DNA of 64,000 nucleotides from Paenibacillus sp. FSL H7-0737 (GCF_000758545.1 NZ_CP009279.1:5890001-5954000), one strand, 5' to 3'. Counted from the first letter of the stretch, positions 17,615 through 26,486 are shown. The notes: a model not told the origin generated them from the letters alone. Numbers and translations: made by a program.

Positions 17615-19579
17615 TTATCGCAATAATCTTAGTCCATTTAGAATCACTAATATCGTACTGCCTTCATGCCCTATCACGCCAAAAGGAAGTGCGATCCCTT
17701 GCACAAAGTTGCTGATCATAAGCACTGCAATCACAGTCACAGCAAAAATCATATTTTGCTTCACAATACGCTGCGAACGACGCGCCAATGATATGGTTGA
17801 AGCGATCTCTTCTATATTATCATTCATAAGCACTACATCGGCTATTTCAAGTGCTGCGCCGCTTCCTTTCATACCCATCCCCATGCCTACGGTTGCTGTC
17901 GCCAAAGCAGGTGCATCATTCACACCATCACCAACCATAACAACGTGACCATACTTTTCACGTAGTGCTTTGATATGCTTCACTTTATCCTCCGGTAATA
18001 GATCGGCAAATACCATATCCACTCCAGTTGTACCTGCAATAACCTGAGCTGTAGCGTCACGGTCACCCGTAAGCATTGCCACCTTAATCCCAAGCTCCTG
18101 CAGCTTCCGTACTGCGGCTTCTGCTTGTGGGCGAACCGTATCCTGTAAAGCAATCATTCCGGCAATTTGCTCGCCGTCCAGAATGATGGAGACGGTCTTC
18201 CCTTCTTCAGCCAACTGCTGCCGCTTAAGTTTCCAATGCTCTAGTTCAGGATTCATAGCAGATGGAGTCAGCTCATCGAGCAAATTAGACTTCCCTATTC
18301 TCCAGAGATGTCCGTCGATTTGACCTTCAATCCCCCAGCCTGTGATGGTCTTACTGTCTTCTACTCCCTGTAGCGCTAAACCTTCCTCTTCCGCTTTACG
18401 CACAATCGCTTCCGCCAGTGGATGACGGGACATATGCTCAATGGATGCGCTAACCGTTAGCAACTCTTGCCGACTGTAGCCTTCACCTGCAATAAAATCA
18501 GTTACCTGAGGAGTTCCCTCTGTAAGTGTCCCTGTCTTATCGAATGCTACAACCGTTGTGCGTGCCATATTTTCCAGATGGACCCCGCCTTTAAACAGAA
18601 CCCCTTTTCGCGCACTTTTGGAGATGGCTGACAACATCGCTGGCATAATGGAAGAGACCAGAGCGCAAGGTGATGCTACTACTAGAAAGACCATCGCTTT
18701 ATAGAAGGTTGCGCTCCAGCTCCAGTCCAGCAAAAACGGTGGAAGAATAATCAATGCCACTGTCGAGGCTACGACAACCCGTGCATAGATGGCTTCTAGT
18801 CTTTTAATAAAACGCTGCGAGTTAGGAACTTCCGTCTCTGCCTCTTCTACCATTTTGATTATTTTAGCAAAAAGGGTGTTCTCAGCTGCTTTCGTTACCT
18901 CAATATAAAGGGGGCCTTCTCCATTCACAGTGCCTGCAAAAACTTCACTACCGGCACATTTCTCTACAGGAACCGATTCTCCCGTAATGGAAGCCTGATC
19001 TACTGCCGATTCCCCCCGATATACCTTGCCGTCTGCCGGAATTAAATCTCCCGGGCGCACAAGCAGCAGATCTCCGATCACCAACTGGTCAATATTAACC
19101 TCATTCATACTTCCTTTTTCAATGCGCATAGCCGTAGCCGGTTTGAGTGCCATCAGCGAGGAAATATCCTTTTTACTACGTTCCATCGTATAACTCTCTA
19201 ATGCTCCACTAAGTGCAAAAATGAAAATAAGCATAGCACCTTCATTCCAGTATCCAATGGAAGCTGCGCCTAGTGCGGCTGCAATCATTAATAGGTTCAC
19301 ATCGAGATCTCGTTCTTTGACGAGCGTTTCTACGCCTTCTTTTGCCTTGTTCCAGCCACCAATCGTATAAGAAATGACATAGAGCGCTATGGAAAGAATT
19401 TCTGACCATCCACTAACTGACCAAGCAAAAAGCATAAGCAGTCCGCTGCCCAGAGCAGCCTGCATTTCAGAATTGCTGAGCATGGCACGCGGATCGAACC
19501 GGCGCTTTGGAGCGCCTGGCTTCTTCATGCTGCCAGAGATTGATTTTTGTTTAGGTAAATGTTTTGATGTTACTTGCAT
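17615..19579 (-). CDS. P1B-4-type heavy-metal-exporting ATPase (PfeT/ZosA/CtpD-like)
   Basis: A 654-residue P-type ATPase. It has no N-terminal metal-binding domain, about six to eight membrane helices, the actuator motif TGES, the membrane metal site SPC (303-305), phosphorylation motif DKTGT (Asp347), hinge GDGVNDAP and the late motif HEGST. SPC plus HEGST defines the P1B-4 group, whose best-known Gram-positive member (PfeT, formerly ZosA) exports ferrous iron and is controlled by PerR and Fur. Zn or Co transport is the alternative. A Fur/PerR-like box lies upstream and the leader carries a tandem repeat. ATG start. Confidence 0.9.
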   Translation of the reverse strand: MQVTSKHLPKQKSISGSMKKPGAPKRRFDPRAMLSNSEMQAALGSGLLMLFAWSVSGWSEILSIALYVISYTIGGWNKAKEGVETLVKERDLDVNLLMIAAALGAASIGYWNEGAMLIFIFALSGALESYTMERSKKDISSLMALKPATAMRIEKGSMNEVNIDQLVIGDLLLVRPGDLIPADGKVYRGESAVDQASITGESVPVEKCAGSEVFAGTVNGEGPLYIEVTKAAENTLFAKIIKMVEEAETEVPNSQRFIKRLEAIYARVVVASTVALIILPPFLLDWSWSATFYKAMVFLVVASPCALVSSIMPAMLSAISKSARKGVLFKGGVHLENMARTTVVAFDKTGTLTEGTPQVTDFIAGEGYSRQELLTVSASIEHMSRHPLAEAIVRKAEEEGLALQGVEDSKTITGWGIEGQIDGHLWRIGKSNLLDELTPSAMNPELEHWKLKRQQLAEEGKTVSIILDGEQIAGMIALQDTVRPQAEAAVRKLQELGIKVAMLTGDRDATAQVIAGTTGVDMVFADLLPEDKVKHIKALREKYGHVVMVGDGVNDAPALATATVGMGMGMKGSGAALEIADVVLMNDNIEEIASTISLARRSQRIVKQNMIFAVTVIAVLMISNFVQGIALPFGVIGHEGSTILVILNGLRLLR

Positions 19580-19600
19580 AATAATCGCCGTCCTTTAAAG

Positions 19601-19752
19601 TTTTTGTGGAGCTTTACTTCATTGACTCTACTTCGCAACAAAACTTGCTTCGTGAGCATACGCTTTGTTTTGTGGAGCCTAACTTCATTGGTTTTTCTTC
19701 GAAACAAAACTTAGTTCGTGAGCATACGCTCTGTTTTGTGGAGTTTTGCTTC
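19601..19752. repeat. Tandem repeat in the metal-ATPase leader (family C)
   Basis: A unit of about 67 bases is present about 2.3 times, with the words CAAAACTTGCTTCGTGAGCA and TACGCTTTGTTTTGTGGAG. Each unit has an imperfect inverted repeat (CAAAAC paired with GTTTTG). It is the same design as the array in the xylB leader and also ends just before a ribosome binding site. Confidence 0.75.
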
Positions 19753-19796
19753 TGCCAAGTGAGAATGAGAGCCATTATTAAGACCCCTAAAATGAC

Positions 19797-19829
19797 ACAT
19801 GCTGCCCCGGCTTAGCCGGGACAGCATGA
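19797..19829 (-). other. GC-rich hairpin in the metal-ATPase leader
   Basis: CATGCTGTCCCGGC pairs with GCCGGGGCAGCATG. No good U-tract follows on the minus strand. If transcription starts near the Fur/PerR-like box, this hairpin lies in the 5' untranslated region. Confidence 0.5.
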
Positions 19830-19847
19830 TTGAAAACTATAGGTAGT

Positions 19848-19866
19848 GAGAATGATAATCATTGTT
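19848..19866. promoter_or_regulatory. Fur/PerR-family operator
   Basis: GAGAATGATAATCATTGTT matches the 19-base Fur box (three GATAAT-type hexamers) at most positions. A weaker second match lies at 19761-19779. On the minus strand TTGCAC and TACTAT hexamers lie just upstream of the site, a possible promoter. This fits metal- or peroxide-dependent control of the P1B-4 ATPase. Confidence 0.65.
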
Positions 19867-20091
19867 GCAATAGTACAACTATATTTCCTTAGTGCAACTT
19901 ATATTTTAATCATACCACCTGGAATTAAAAAGTAAAGCCTATCTATTCAGCTAAACGCCATTTATTTCAGAATATGTGTTAGCTGCCCGTTTAGTGGCGA
20001 ATTTTATCTAAAAGCTCTGTTGAAGAAGAGCTCCCAACCATAAATTACAGTGATCATTCAATAACCAAGAGCAATGATCCTCTAATAATAA

Positions 20092-20136
20092 AGAGCAGTG
20101 ATTCTCCATTAACGGCAGAATCACTGCTCTTTTGTC
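20092..20136. terminator. Strong intergenic hairpin with T tract
   Basis: AGAGCAGTGATTCT pairs perfectly with AGAATCACTGCTCT and is followed by T-rich bases on the plus strand. Degenerate copies of AGAGCAGTGAT precede it (20040-20090). No gene is visible between 19867 and this element. Confidence 0.65.
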
Positions 20137-20171
20137 TTTTTATCGATTCTAAATGAAACGTATCGTCTTAT

Positions 20172-20205
20172 TTAGAAGAGAAAGCGGCTTAAGTGACAGC
20201 CGCTT
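20172..20205 (-). terminator. Terminator after the PEP-enzyme-like gene
   Basis: AAGCGGCT pairs with AGCCGCTT and a TTTCTCTTCT stretch follows on the minus strand, close after the stop codon. Confidence 0.6.
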
Positions 20206-20215
20206 CATTGTTGTC

Positions 20216-21304
20216 CTACTGCCTTCCACCGGCGGCAGTATCCAGTGTCTCCTGCTGCCTGGCGATCCAGATCAGACAGGCTGCTCTAAGCAGTGCTTCG
20301 GTCCGCTGACCTGCGCTGCAAAAGATCCCGCTGAGGCCGATCTGATACAGATCGGCCAAAGCCGACGCCGCCGGAGTCCCCGCGGCGAGAACTACCGCAG
20401 CCGGCTTCACGCTCCGCACGGCGGCAAGGATCTCCCCCGCCGCCAAGGTGAAGCCCTCTGCGGCGGCCCCTTCCGGCGCGAGCTCGCTCGCCGCGCCGTC
20501 GAGCACTAGGAAATCGGCGATGCGCGCGATTTCCGCGGCGGCGGAGGGCTCCACATCGGGCGCGATCAGCGCCCCGATGCGGCACGCCGCCGCATAAGCG
20601 TGGCCGAGTGTCTGATCGGCCACGACCTCGATGAATTCGCGCTTTGCGGCGAATTCGGCTCCGCTTGCGGTGTAGGCGACCAGCAGGTCAAGGCGGCAAT
20701 CGCCGCCTTGACGCTGGCTCTCCGCCACCGCAGTAAAAAGCGCTTCGAGCTGCGCGTCCTGAAGCGCGGCGAGCTTTGCGGGCTGCGCCGCAAGCTCCTC
20801 TGGATGCAGCAGGGTGACTGCTGCCCATTCACCATCCGGTGATTCCAGCAGAGCTGTGGTGGCTGCTTGCAATCGGTAATAGATCCGCTGCAGCATTCGA
20901 TTAGCCTGCAGCTCATCCTCACTGGATAACCAATGCTCATAAAGACAAAACAGTTCAGGTTCAAGCAGCCATTCCTCACTTCGTATCAGACAAGGACCGG
21001 CTTGAACGGACCTTGCGCCTTCCCGTGTAATCGGACGCTCTTCTCGTTCTTCACGTCCTTCACGCAATACTAAGAAGGCCGACTGTTCTCCAGGTCGTTT
21101 AAAATAAGAACGGTTCAAAGGTTCTACAACATCCTTCTGCTCTACCCCGGTAATAAATTCTGCGGCAGCGGAGGCAACGGATCCGGCTTGGCTCATTTCC
21201 ATCCCAACAGCCCGATCACCGGCCTTATACATGAACTTGAACGGGCGCTCTTCACTACTCCGAAAACCATCCTGCTGACGTTCACCCTTCATCTTCGCAC
21301 CCAC
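20216..21304 (-). CDS. Hypothetical protein resembling a degenerate PEP-utilising enzyme barrel
   Basis: A 362-residue protein I cannot name. Its order of segments recalls the C-terminal TIM barrel of pyruvate phosphate dikinase and enzyme I. An AGPCLIRSEEWLL segment sits where those enzymes have GIGLCRTEFLF. RIGALIAPDVEPSAAAEIA parallels their GxMIExPxAAxxADEIA. The segment LAAGTPAASALADLYQIGL parallels the CGEAAGD...LGLG active-site region. The catalytic Cys position is Ala, and the metal-binding Glu of MIE is also replaced, so it should not be catalytic. The last two thirds are strongly GC- and Ala-rich compared with the neighbours. It is a single gene with terminators on both sides. The family link is my inference from motif order only. 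Confidence 0.55.
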   Translation of the reverse strand: MGAKMKGERQQDGFRSSEERPFKFMYKAGDRAVGMEMSQAGSVASAAAEFITGVEQKDVVEPLNRSYFKRPGEQSAFLVLREGREEREERPITREGARSVQAGPCLIRSEEWLLEPELFCLYEHWLSSEDELQANRMLQRIYYRLQAATTALLESPDGEWAAVTLLHPEELAAQPAKLAALQDAQLEALFTAVAESQRQGGDCRLDLLVAYTASGAEFAAKREFIEVVADQTLGHAYAAACRIGALIAPDVEPSAAAEIARIADFLVLDGAASELAPEGAAAEGFTLAAGEILAAVRSVKPAAVVLAAGTPAASALADLYQIGLSGIFCSAGQRTEALLRAACLIWIARQQETLDTAAGGRQ

Positions 21305-21450
21305 CCTTTATCTTTGGATTGCTGCCGGTACGCCTAGTAAATAAACATCATGCCACCGACATCTTATTACCACACTTATAAATACGGGAACCTCCCATGA
21401 AATATGCAAGCGTTGCCAAATCATATGAATAATTTGCCTTATTAAATCAC

Positions 21451-21484
21451 AAAAAAGGCATCGCCACATAGCAGCAGATGCCTT
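21451..21484 (-). terminator. Terminator after metY
   Basis: AAGGCATC pairs with GATGCCTT and six T residues follow on the minus strand. Confidence 0.88.
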
Positions 21485-21501
21485 CCTTGAACTTCATTGT
21501 T

Positions 21502-22794
21502 CTATTGTTGACTTGCGGCAATGGCCTGTTCCAGATCATAAATAATATCATCAATAGATTCCGTACCAATCGATAAGCGGAGTAATTCCGGAGTTACTCC
21601 CGCTGTGGTTTGCTCTTCATCCGACAGCTGTGCATGTGTTGTGCTTGCAGGGTGGATAATCAATGACTTGGAGTCACCGACATTCGCCAAATGCGAGAAC
21701 AGCTTCACATTTTCAATCAGCTTGCGTCCCGCAGCACTTCCACCTTTAATACCGAAGGTAAGGATCGCGCCTTGACCTTTAGGTAAATACTTTTGCGCTA
21801 ATTCATGAGATGGATGAGTAGGAAGTCCAGAATAACTTACCCATTCTACATCTGCGTGTGCCTCCAAATATTGCGCAACCTTTAGTGCATTCTGGCTGTG
21901 ACGTTCCATCCGCAAATGGAGTGTCTCGAGCCCTTGCAACAGCATCCAAGAGTTAAATGGTGAAATAGAAGCACCTAAATCGCGAAGTAATTGAACACGG
22001 GCTTTGATAATATAAGCAATCGGTCCAACAGCTTCCGTATAAACAACGCCATGATAACTTGGATCAGGCTCTGTAAGTCCTGGGAACTTACCGCTTGCCT
22101 TCCAATCGAACTTACCACCGTCTACAATAATTCCACCGATAGATGTACCATGCCCGCCGATGAATTTAGTTGCCGAATGAACAACGATGTCAGCTCCATG
22201 CTCAATCGGACGCAGTAAATATGGGCTTGGGAACGTATTATCCACAATAAGAGGAATTCCATGTTCGTGTGCGATCGCTGCAACGGCTTCAATATCTAGT
22301 ACATTCCCCTGTGGGTTACCAATAGTTTCTGCATACAAAGCTTTGGTTTTATCATTAATCGCAGCACGGAAGTTCTCTGGATTATCCGAATCCACAAAAT
22401 GCACCTTAATGCCAAGCTTAGGCAGCGTTGTAGAAAAAAGATTATAAGTTCCACCGTATAGGCTTGCCGCAGATACAATTTCATCCCCAGCGCCCGCAAT
22501 ATTTAGAATGGAGAAAGAAATAGCCGCTGCCCCGGAAGCTGTAGCAAGTGCACCTGCTCCACCTTCTAGTGCTGCCAAACGCTGTTCAAATACATCTGTA
22601 GTCGGATTCATCAGCCGAGTGTAAATATTACCGAATTCTTTGAGCGCAAACAGATCCGCTGCATGATCAGCATCACGGAATCCATAAGACGTGGTCTGAT
22701 AAAGCGGTACAGCACGTGCGAAAGTAGTTGGATCAATTTCCTGGCCTGCATGAACAGTCAAAGTTTCAAATGACAGCTTACGGTCTTCTGACAT
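21502..22794 (-). CDS. metY: O-acetylhomoserine aminocarboxypropyltransferase (sulfhydrylase)
   Basis: A 430-residue PLP enzyme of the Cys/Met-metabolism family, with the MetY-type N-terminus (FETLTVHAGQ) and the PLP-Lys motif HSATKFIGGHG. It makes homocysteine from O-acetylhomoserine and sulfide. The length (about 430, longer than cystathionine lyases) supports MetY over MetB or MetC. I looked for an S-box (SAM riboswitch) in the 312-base upstream region and found none. It is a single-gene unit. Confidence 0.92.
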   Translation of the reverse strand: MSEDRKLSFETLTVHAGQEIDPTTFARAVPLYQTTSYGFRDADHAADLFALKEFGNIYTRLMNPTTDVFEQRLAALEGGAGALATASGAAAISFSILNIAGAGDEIVSAASLYGGTYNLFSTTLPKLGIKVHFVDSDNPENFRAAINDKTKALYAETIGNPQGNVLDIEAVAAIAHEHGIPLIVDNTFPSPYLLRPIEHGADIVVHSATKFIGGHGTSIGGIIVDGGKFDWKASGKFPGLTEPDPSYHGVVYTEAVGPIAYIIKARVQLLRDLGASISPFNSWMLLQGLETLHLRMERHSQNALKVAQYLEAHADVEWVSYSGLPTHPSHELAQKYLPKGQGAILTFGIKGGSAAGRKLIENVKLFSHLANVGDSKSLIIHPASTTHAQLSDEEQTTAGVTPELLRLSIGTESIDDIIYDLEQAIAASQQ

Positions 22795-23039
22795 AGGTAT
22801 TTCCTCCCTTTATAAATATGAATAGAAATCTTTAACAAATAATAATTGTACCCATTCTCTCATAAACGACATCATTTGAAAAGAAAAAAATCTTATTATT
22901 CCGGTGCGAATTATTATATTTTGATTTATTCGAAGGAAAGCATGTCCGATGAACATCAGATAACGCTTTCAATAAAAATTTTTAAGCCGAAGAAACATGT
23001 ATAACAATATGTACCTGACACAGAACATCTACGCAATAA
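22795..23039. other. Upstream region of metY without a recognised element
   Basis: An AT-rich stretch between metY and the deoC terminator. TATAAT occurs on the minus strand near 22915 but without a convincing -35 hexamer. No gene, riboswitch or repeat was recognised here. Confidence 0.4.
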
Positions 23040-23095
23040 AAAATAGAATAGCGGCGGATAAAGCTTATCCACCTCATCTCACCGCTACTATTTTA
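23040..23095 (-). terminator. Terminator after deoC
   Basis: TAGCGGT...CCGCCGCTA arms enclose an inner GGATAAGCTTTATCC helix. TCTATTTTTTATT follows on the minus strand. Confidence 0.8.
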
Positions 23096-23106
23096 CTTAT
23101 CTTCTT

Positions 23107-23784
23107 TTAGTAATTGCTTTGGCTTGTTTCACCCTTAGCAATAGCTACACCGCCGCTGGTACCAATACGGCTTGCACCAGCTTGTACCATTACATGTGCA
23201 TCTTCTGCACTACGAACACCACCGGAAGCCTTCACACCCACATTAGGTCCAACCGTTGCACGCATCAGCGCGATATCTTCCTTCGTTGCCCCACCTGTAG
23301 AGAATCCTGTGGATGTTTTTACGAAGTCTGCTCCAGCTTCAACAGAAAGCTTGCAGGCACGAACCTTTTCTTCTTCCGTTAATAAACAGGTCTCGATAAT
23401 GACCTTAGTCAGTGCTTTGCCGCGAGCTGCGTCTACAACTGCTGCAATATCACGTTTAACCAACTCATTGTTACCATCTTTCAGCGCTCCGATGTTGATG
23501 ACCATATCCACTTCACCTGCACCATTAGCGATAGCATTGGTAGTCTCAAATGCTTTGGTCTCTGTTGTCGAGGATCCGAGCGGGAAGCCGATAACTGTGC
23601 AGACTTTAACCTCAGGCGTATCCTTCAACACTTCATGGGCAGTAGCTACCCAAGCAGGGTTTACGCAGACTGAAGCAAACTTATATGCTTTTGCTTCCTC
23701 TGCCAATTTAACGATATCTTCTTTCCGTGCATCAGCTTTAAGCAGTGTATGATCAATGATCCGCGATAGTGTAATTTCGCTCAT
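23107..23784 (-). CDS. deoC: Deoxyribose-phosphate aldolase
   Basis: A 225-residue class I aldolase that cleaves 2-deoxyribose 5-phosphate to glyceraldehyde 3-phosphate and acetaldehyde. The Schiff-base Lys156 is in VKTSTGFSTGGAT. The VNPAWV and GFPLG motifs and the late KASGGVR segment with its proton-relay Lys are present. The start at MSEITL (23784) is chosen because GGAGG lies ten bases upstream. The earlier in-frame ATG codons have no such site. It stands alone, with no nucleoside phosphorylase genes nearby. Confidence 0.95.
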   Translation of the reverse strand: MSEITLSRIIDHTLLKADARKEDIVKLAEEAKAYKFASVCVNPAWVATAHEVLKDTPEVKVCTVIGFPLGSSTTETKAFETTNAIANGAGEVDMVINIGALKDGNNELVKRDIAAVVDAARGKALTKVIIETCLLTEEEKVRACKLSVEAGADFVKTSTGFSTGGATKEDIALMRATVGPNVGVKASGGVRSAEDAHVMVQAGASRIGTSGGVAIAKGETSQSNY

Positions 23785-24106
23785 TTTTGTCATTCCTCCA
23801 TGATTTGGATAGTGAATTTTTTTCATCTCTGTAATCATACCAATAGAACTCTGCTTTGCAAAGTCGACTGGACGATCAGACCCACCCTAACCTCGATTAA
23901 CTCATATAAATACACTTAGAGAAGGTCATTATTTACTAAATTATCTTTTCAAGTTAATTTTATACCTTCTTGTATTTTTTAAAATATAAAGGATAATCCC
24001 CCTAAACTTTCCCATTAAAAAATACGATAATATCTATATAAATGGGTTTTTTAGCCTATTTATTTAAATTTTTCTTTCATCATATTTAGGAGGAGATCGA
24101 TTTAAA
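23785..24106. other. AT-rich divergent region between deoC and the STAS-like gene
   Basis: 322 bases, very AT-rich, presumably carrying both promoters. I could not place hexamers with confidence. AGGAGGAG precedes the plus-strand gene. Confidence 0.4.
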
Positions 24107-24448
24107 ATGGGAAACTTTAATTTCACCTCAAACGCTGCAGCCCAAAAACTGAATGTACAAGTAGAAGGTTCTATGTCACCGGAGGACGCCGGGCGCTTCA
24201 TTCAGGAGTACAACCAAATCGTAAGTACATTTGACCCAGCACAATATGAGATCATTTTAGATTGCAAGACATTAAACGTATCCTCGCCCGACACTCTTCC
24301 TATGCTTGAGCAATGCTACATACTGTATAAAGAATCAGGTTTTAAAAAAGTAACCTTCATTATTGCCAAAAGCCCTGTCCTAAAAATGCAGCTAAGCCGA
24401 GTAGCCCGGGCAACAAAATTAGAAAATTACGAAATTATTGAAGCATAG
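24107..24448 (+). CDS. STAS-like small protein
   Basis: A 113-residue protein with predicted alternating strands and helices (KLNVQVEGSMS, YEIILDCKTL, KKVTFIIAKSPVLKMQLSRV) that resembles a STAS or anti-sigma-antagonist fold. The usual phosphorylatable Ser region is not clear-cut (NVSSPDTLPML). The next gene starts 10 bases after its stop codon and shares its transcript, so the two proteins probably work together. It could bind the FabH-like protein or localise it. Family assignment is tentative; the gene itself is convincing. Confidence 0.7.
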   Translation: MGNFNFTSNAAAQKLNVQVEGSMSPEDAGRFIQEYNQIVSTFDPAQYEIILDCKTLNVSSPDTLPMLEQCYILYKESGFKKVTFIIAKSPVLKMQLSRVARATKLENYEIIEA

Positions 24449-24458
24449 GAGGTTTCAT

Positions 24459-25451
24459 TTGGGACATATAACCATCCGACAAGCCGCTTATTACCATCCG
24501 GAACATGTCGTATCTAATGATTATTATCTGGAGCATTTCCAGAGTATGGGCAAGGACATTAAGCGATTCCTAGAAGTCATGGGTCGTGACCGGAGATACA
24601 TCGTAAACGATAAGGATGAAAATGCCCTAACGATGGGACTCAAGGCCGCCCAAAAAGCGCTACAAGAAGCCAATTTACAAGGTGAAGATATGGATATGAT
24701 CATGTTCGCTTCACAGACACCGGAATATACCTATCCTACCAACGCACTTCTGCTGCACCACATGCTACATGGTAAACATCGGACCATTACGCAAGATTCC
24801 AATGCCAACTGTGCAGGAATGGTGTCTGCTGTAGAGCAGACAAGTCGTTATATGCAAGCTAATCCTAGTATCCGGTACGCACTCGTCGTGGGAAGCGACT
24901 ATAGCTCAGTGCACTGCAATACGGATGATGAAATTACTTACCCTAACTTCGGGGATGCCGCAGCAGCTGTCATTCTGGAACGAAGTGGCGAGCAATCAGG
25001 CTTCATTGACTCCCTTTATTACACTGATTCTGAGGGATCTGAGAATATTATGTTCCCTGCTTGCGGTTTATCGAATATTTATCACGAGGACATTACACCT
25101 GAGCAAATTCGGATACGCTGGACACCCTTTGACGGTACTGTTTGTGTAAATGCGGCGGTTGCAGACATGAAAGAGCTTCTCTCAAGAAACGGCCTGACTA
25201 CAGATGATATATCTGCCTTCTGCCTTTCACAATTCTCTCTCAAAAATATCGAACTCATCCAAGAGGGGCTTGGACTTACTGATGAGAAATTCATCTATGT
25301 AGGCGACGAGTTCGGGTATACGGCTACAAGCAGTCCTTTTATCGCCTTTCAACGCGGAGTCGAAGACGGACGAATCAAACGTGGCGATTATGTCTTCTTC
25401 TGGTCGGTTGGTGCTGGTTGGCAAATTCCTACAATGCTTTATCAATATTAA
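24459..25451 (+). CDS. FabH-like thiolase-fold protein (3-oxoacyl-ACP synthase III family)
   Basis: A 330-residue protein of the KAS III family with the nucleophile Cys118 in NANCAG. The TTG at 24459 is chosen because AGGAGG lies seven bases upstream. An ATG seven codons earlier overlaps the preceding gene and lacks a site. In FabH the catalytic His lies in an HQAN motif, but here the equivalent segment reads FCLSQFSLKNI. The catalytic Asn of GNTSAAS is replaced by Tyr in EFGYTATSS. It therefore keeps the Cys but lacks the decarboxylation dyad, and may be an acyl transferase or hydrolase rather than a chain-extending synthase. Second gene of a two-gene operon with the STAS-like gene. Confidence 0.85.
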   Translation: MGHITIRQAAYYHPEHVVSNDYYLEHFQSMGKDIKRFLEVMGRDRRYIVNDKDENALTMGLKAAQKALQEANLQGEDMDMIMFASQTPEYTYPTNALLLHHMLHGKHRTITQDSNANCAGMVSAVEQTSRYMQANPSIRYALVVGSDYSSVHCNTDDEITYPNFGDAAAAVILERSGEQSGFIDSLYYTDSEGSENIMFPACGLSNIYHEDITPEQIRIRWTPFDGTVCVNAAVADMKELLSRNGLTTDDISAFCLSQFSLKNIELIQEGLGLTDEKFIYVGDEFGYTATSSPFIAFQRGVEDGRIKRGDYVFFWSVGAGWQIPTMLYQY

Positions 25452-25456
25452 TAGCA

Positions 25457-25488
25457 TAAAAAGCCCTACTTCTATAGAAGTAGGGCTT
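25457..25488 (-). terminator. Terminator shared by convergent genes
   Basis: AAGCCCTACTTC pairs perfectly with GAAGTAGGGCTT. Five T residues follow on the minus strand, so it mainly serves the SPFH gene. It also ends the FabH-like transcript as a hairpin. Confidence 0.85.
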
Positions 25489-25547
25489 CCCCATCAGAGG
25501 AGCAGATATTAGCAATTTGTGAAATAAATCAGAAATCCAATAATGAA

Positions 25548-26381
25548 TTATTTAGTCAGAGATTGAACATCCACAAATGGAGTGGCTCCCCCTGTTACAG
25601 ATGGCAGTACGCCGTTCCATTTTTCCAGCGCTTTCTCCTGAACCTCTATTTGCTTCAGCTGCACCAGCTCAGGTGTAACCTCTTGCTTCTTAAGTCTTAA
25701 AGATTCGGCTTCGGCTTGCGCCTGGGCGATCTTTTGCTTCGCTTCAATCTCAATCCGCCGGAGATCATTTTCGGCCTTCAGCGCCTGCTGCTGCGCGACC
25801 TGCTTCGCTTCAATCGACTGATTGAACGCCTCCGAGAATTTAAAGTTAACAATGTTAATGTCGTTGACGATCAGATCATATTTTGCCAGCCTAGCGGTTA
25901 AATGCTCACTGATCTCACTCGACACTACATCTCGGCGTGTAATCAAATCCTCTGCTGGATATTTGGCTGTCACTTCTTTAACGATTTCTTGAATGGCCGG
26001 ATTGATAATTACATTATCAAAATTACCTCCGATATTGTTCATCAGATTAAAGGCGGAAGCCTTATTTACGGAATAGTTCACCGCCACATGTGTGGATACG
26101 GGCTGAAGATCTTTTGAAGAGGCTGAAGTATCGGTCTCCGCTTTCGTTACCTGCGTATTGACTTGAATCACCGTCTGAATAAACGGAACTTTAAAATGAA
26201 TGCCAGGTGACAACGTATTGTCATTTAATTTACCAAAGGTTTTGTACAAACCTACATGCCCATATTCCACAGATACAAAAGAGTTCGCGCCAATCAACAA
26301 TACAATGAGCACCGCTGCAACACCGCTAACTATTTTCCCCGGTCGCAGCTGTTTCAATTTCGGATTCATTTGCATATTCAT
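25548..26381 (-). CDS. SPFH/prohibitin-family membrane protein
   Basis: A 277-residue protein with an N-terminal membrane anchor (about 17-36), a prohibitin/SPFH domain (about 38-190, EYGHVGLYKTFGK through the EAFNQSIEAKQ motif) and a C-terminal charged helical region (about 190-250) that probably oligomerises as a coiled coil. Such proteins form membrane scaffolds, and bacterial HflC-like members modulate the FtsH protease. There is no HflK partner next to it. ATG start after AGGAGGG. Confidence 0.88.
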   Translation of the reverse strand: MNMQMNPKLKQLRPGKIVSGVAAVLIVLLIGANSFVSVEYGHVGLYKTFGKLNDNTLSPGIHFKVPFIQTVIQVNTQVTKAETDTSASSKDLQPVSTHVAVNYSVNKASAFNLMNNIGGNFDNVIINPAIQEIVKEVTAKYPAEDLITRRDVVSSEISEHLTARLAKYDLIVNDINIVNFKFSEAFNQSIEAKQVAQQQALKAENDLRRIEIEAKQKIAQAQAEAESLRLKKQEVTPELVQLKQIEVQEKALEKWNGVLPSVTGGATPFVDVQSLTK

Positions 26382-26486
26382 CCAATACCCCTCCTAGATT
26401 ATGGATAATCATTTAAGCTTAATCGTCTATACGGAGGTTCGAGGGAATTGGTCGCAGGAAATATTTCAGCAGCAGTAGTCATGGCA

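Noticed and set aside
22795..23039. Possible SAM riboswitch upstream of metY
   Set aside because: The conserved S-box core and a leader terminator were not found.
23114..23752. Open frame of 212 codons opposite deoC
   Set aside because: It mirrors deoC codon structure and the translation matches no protein pattern. Antisense shadow.
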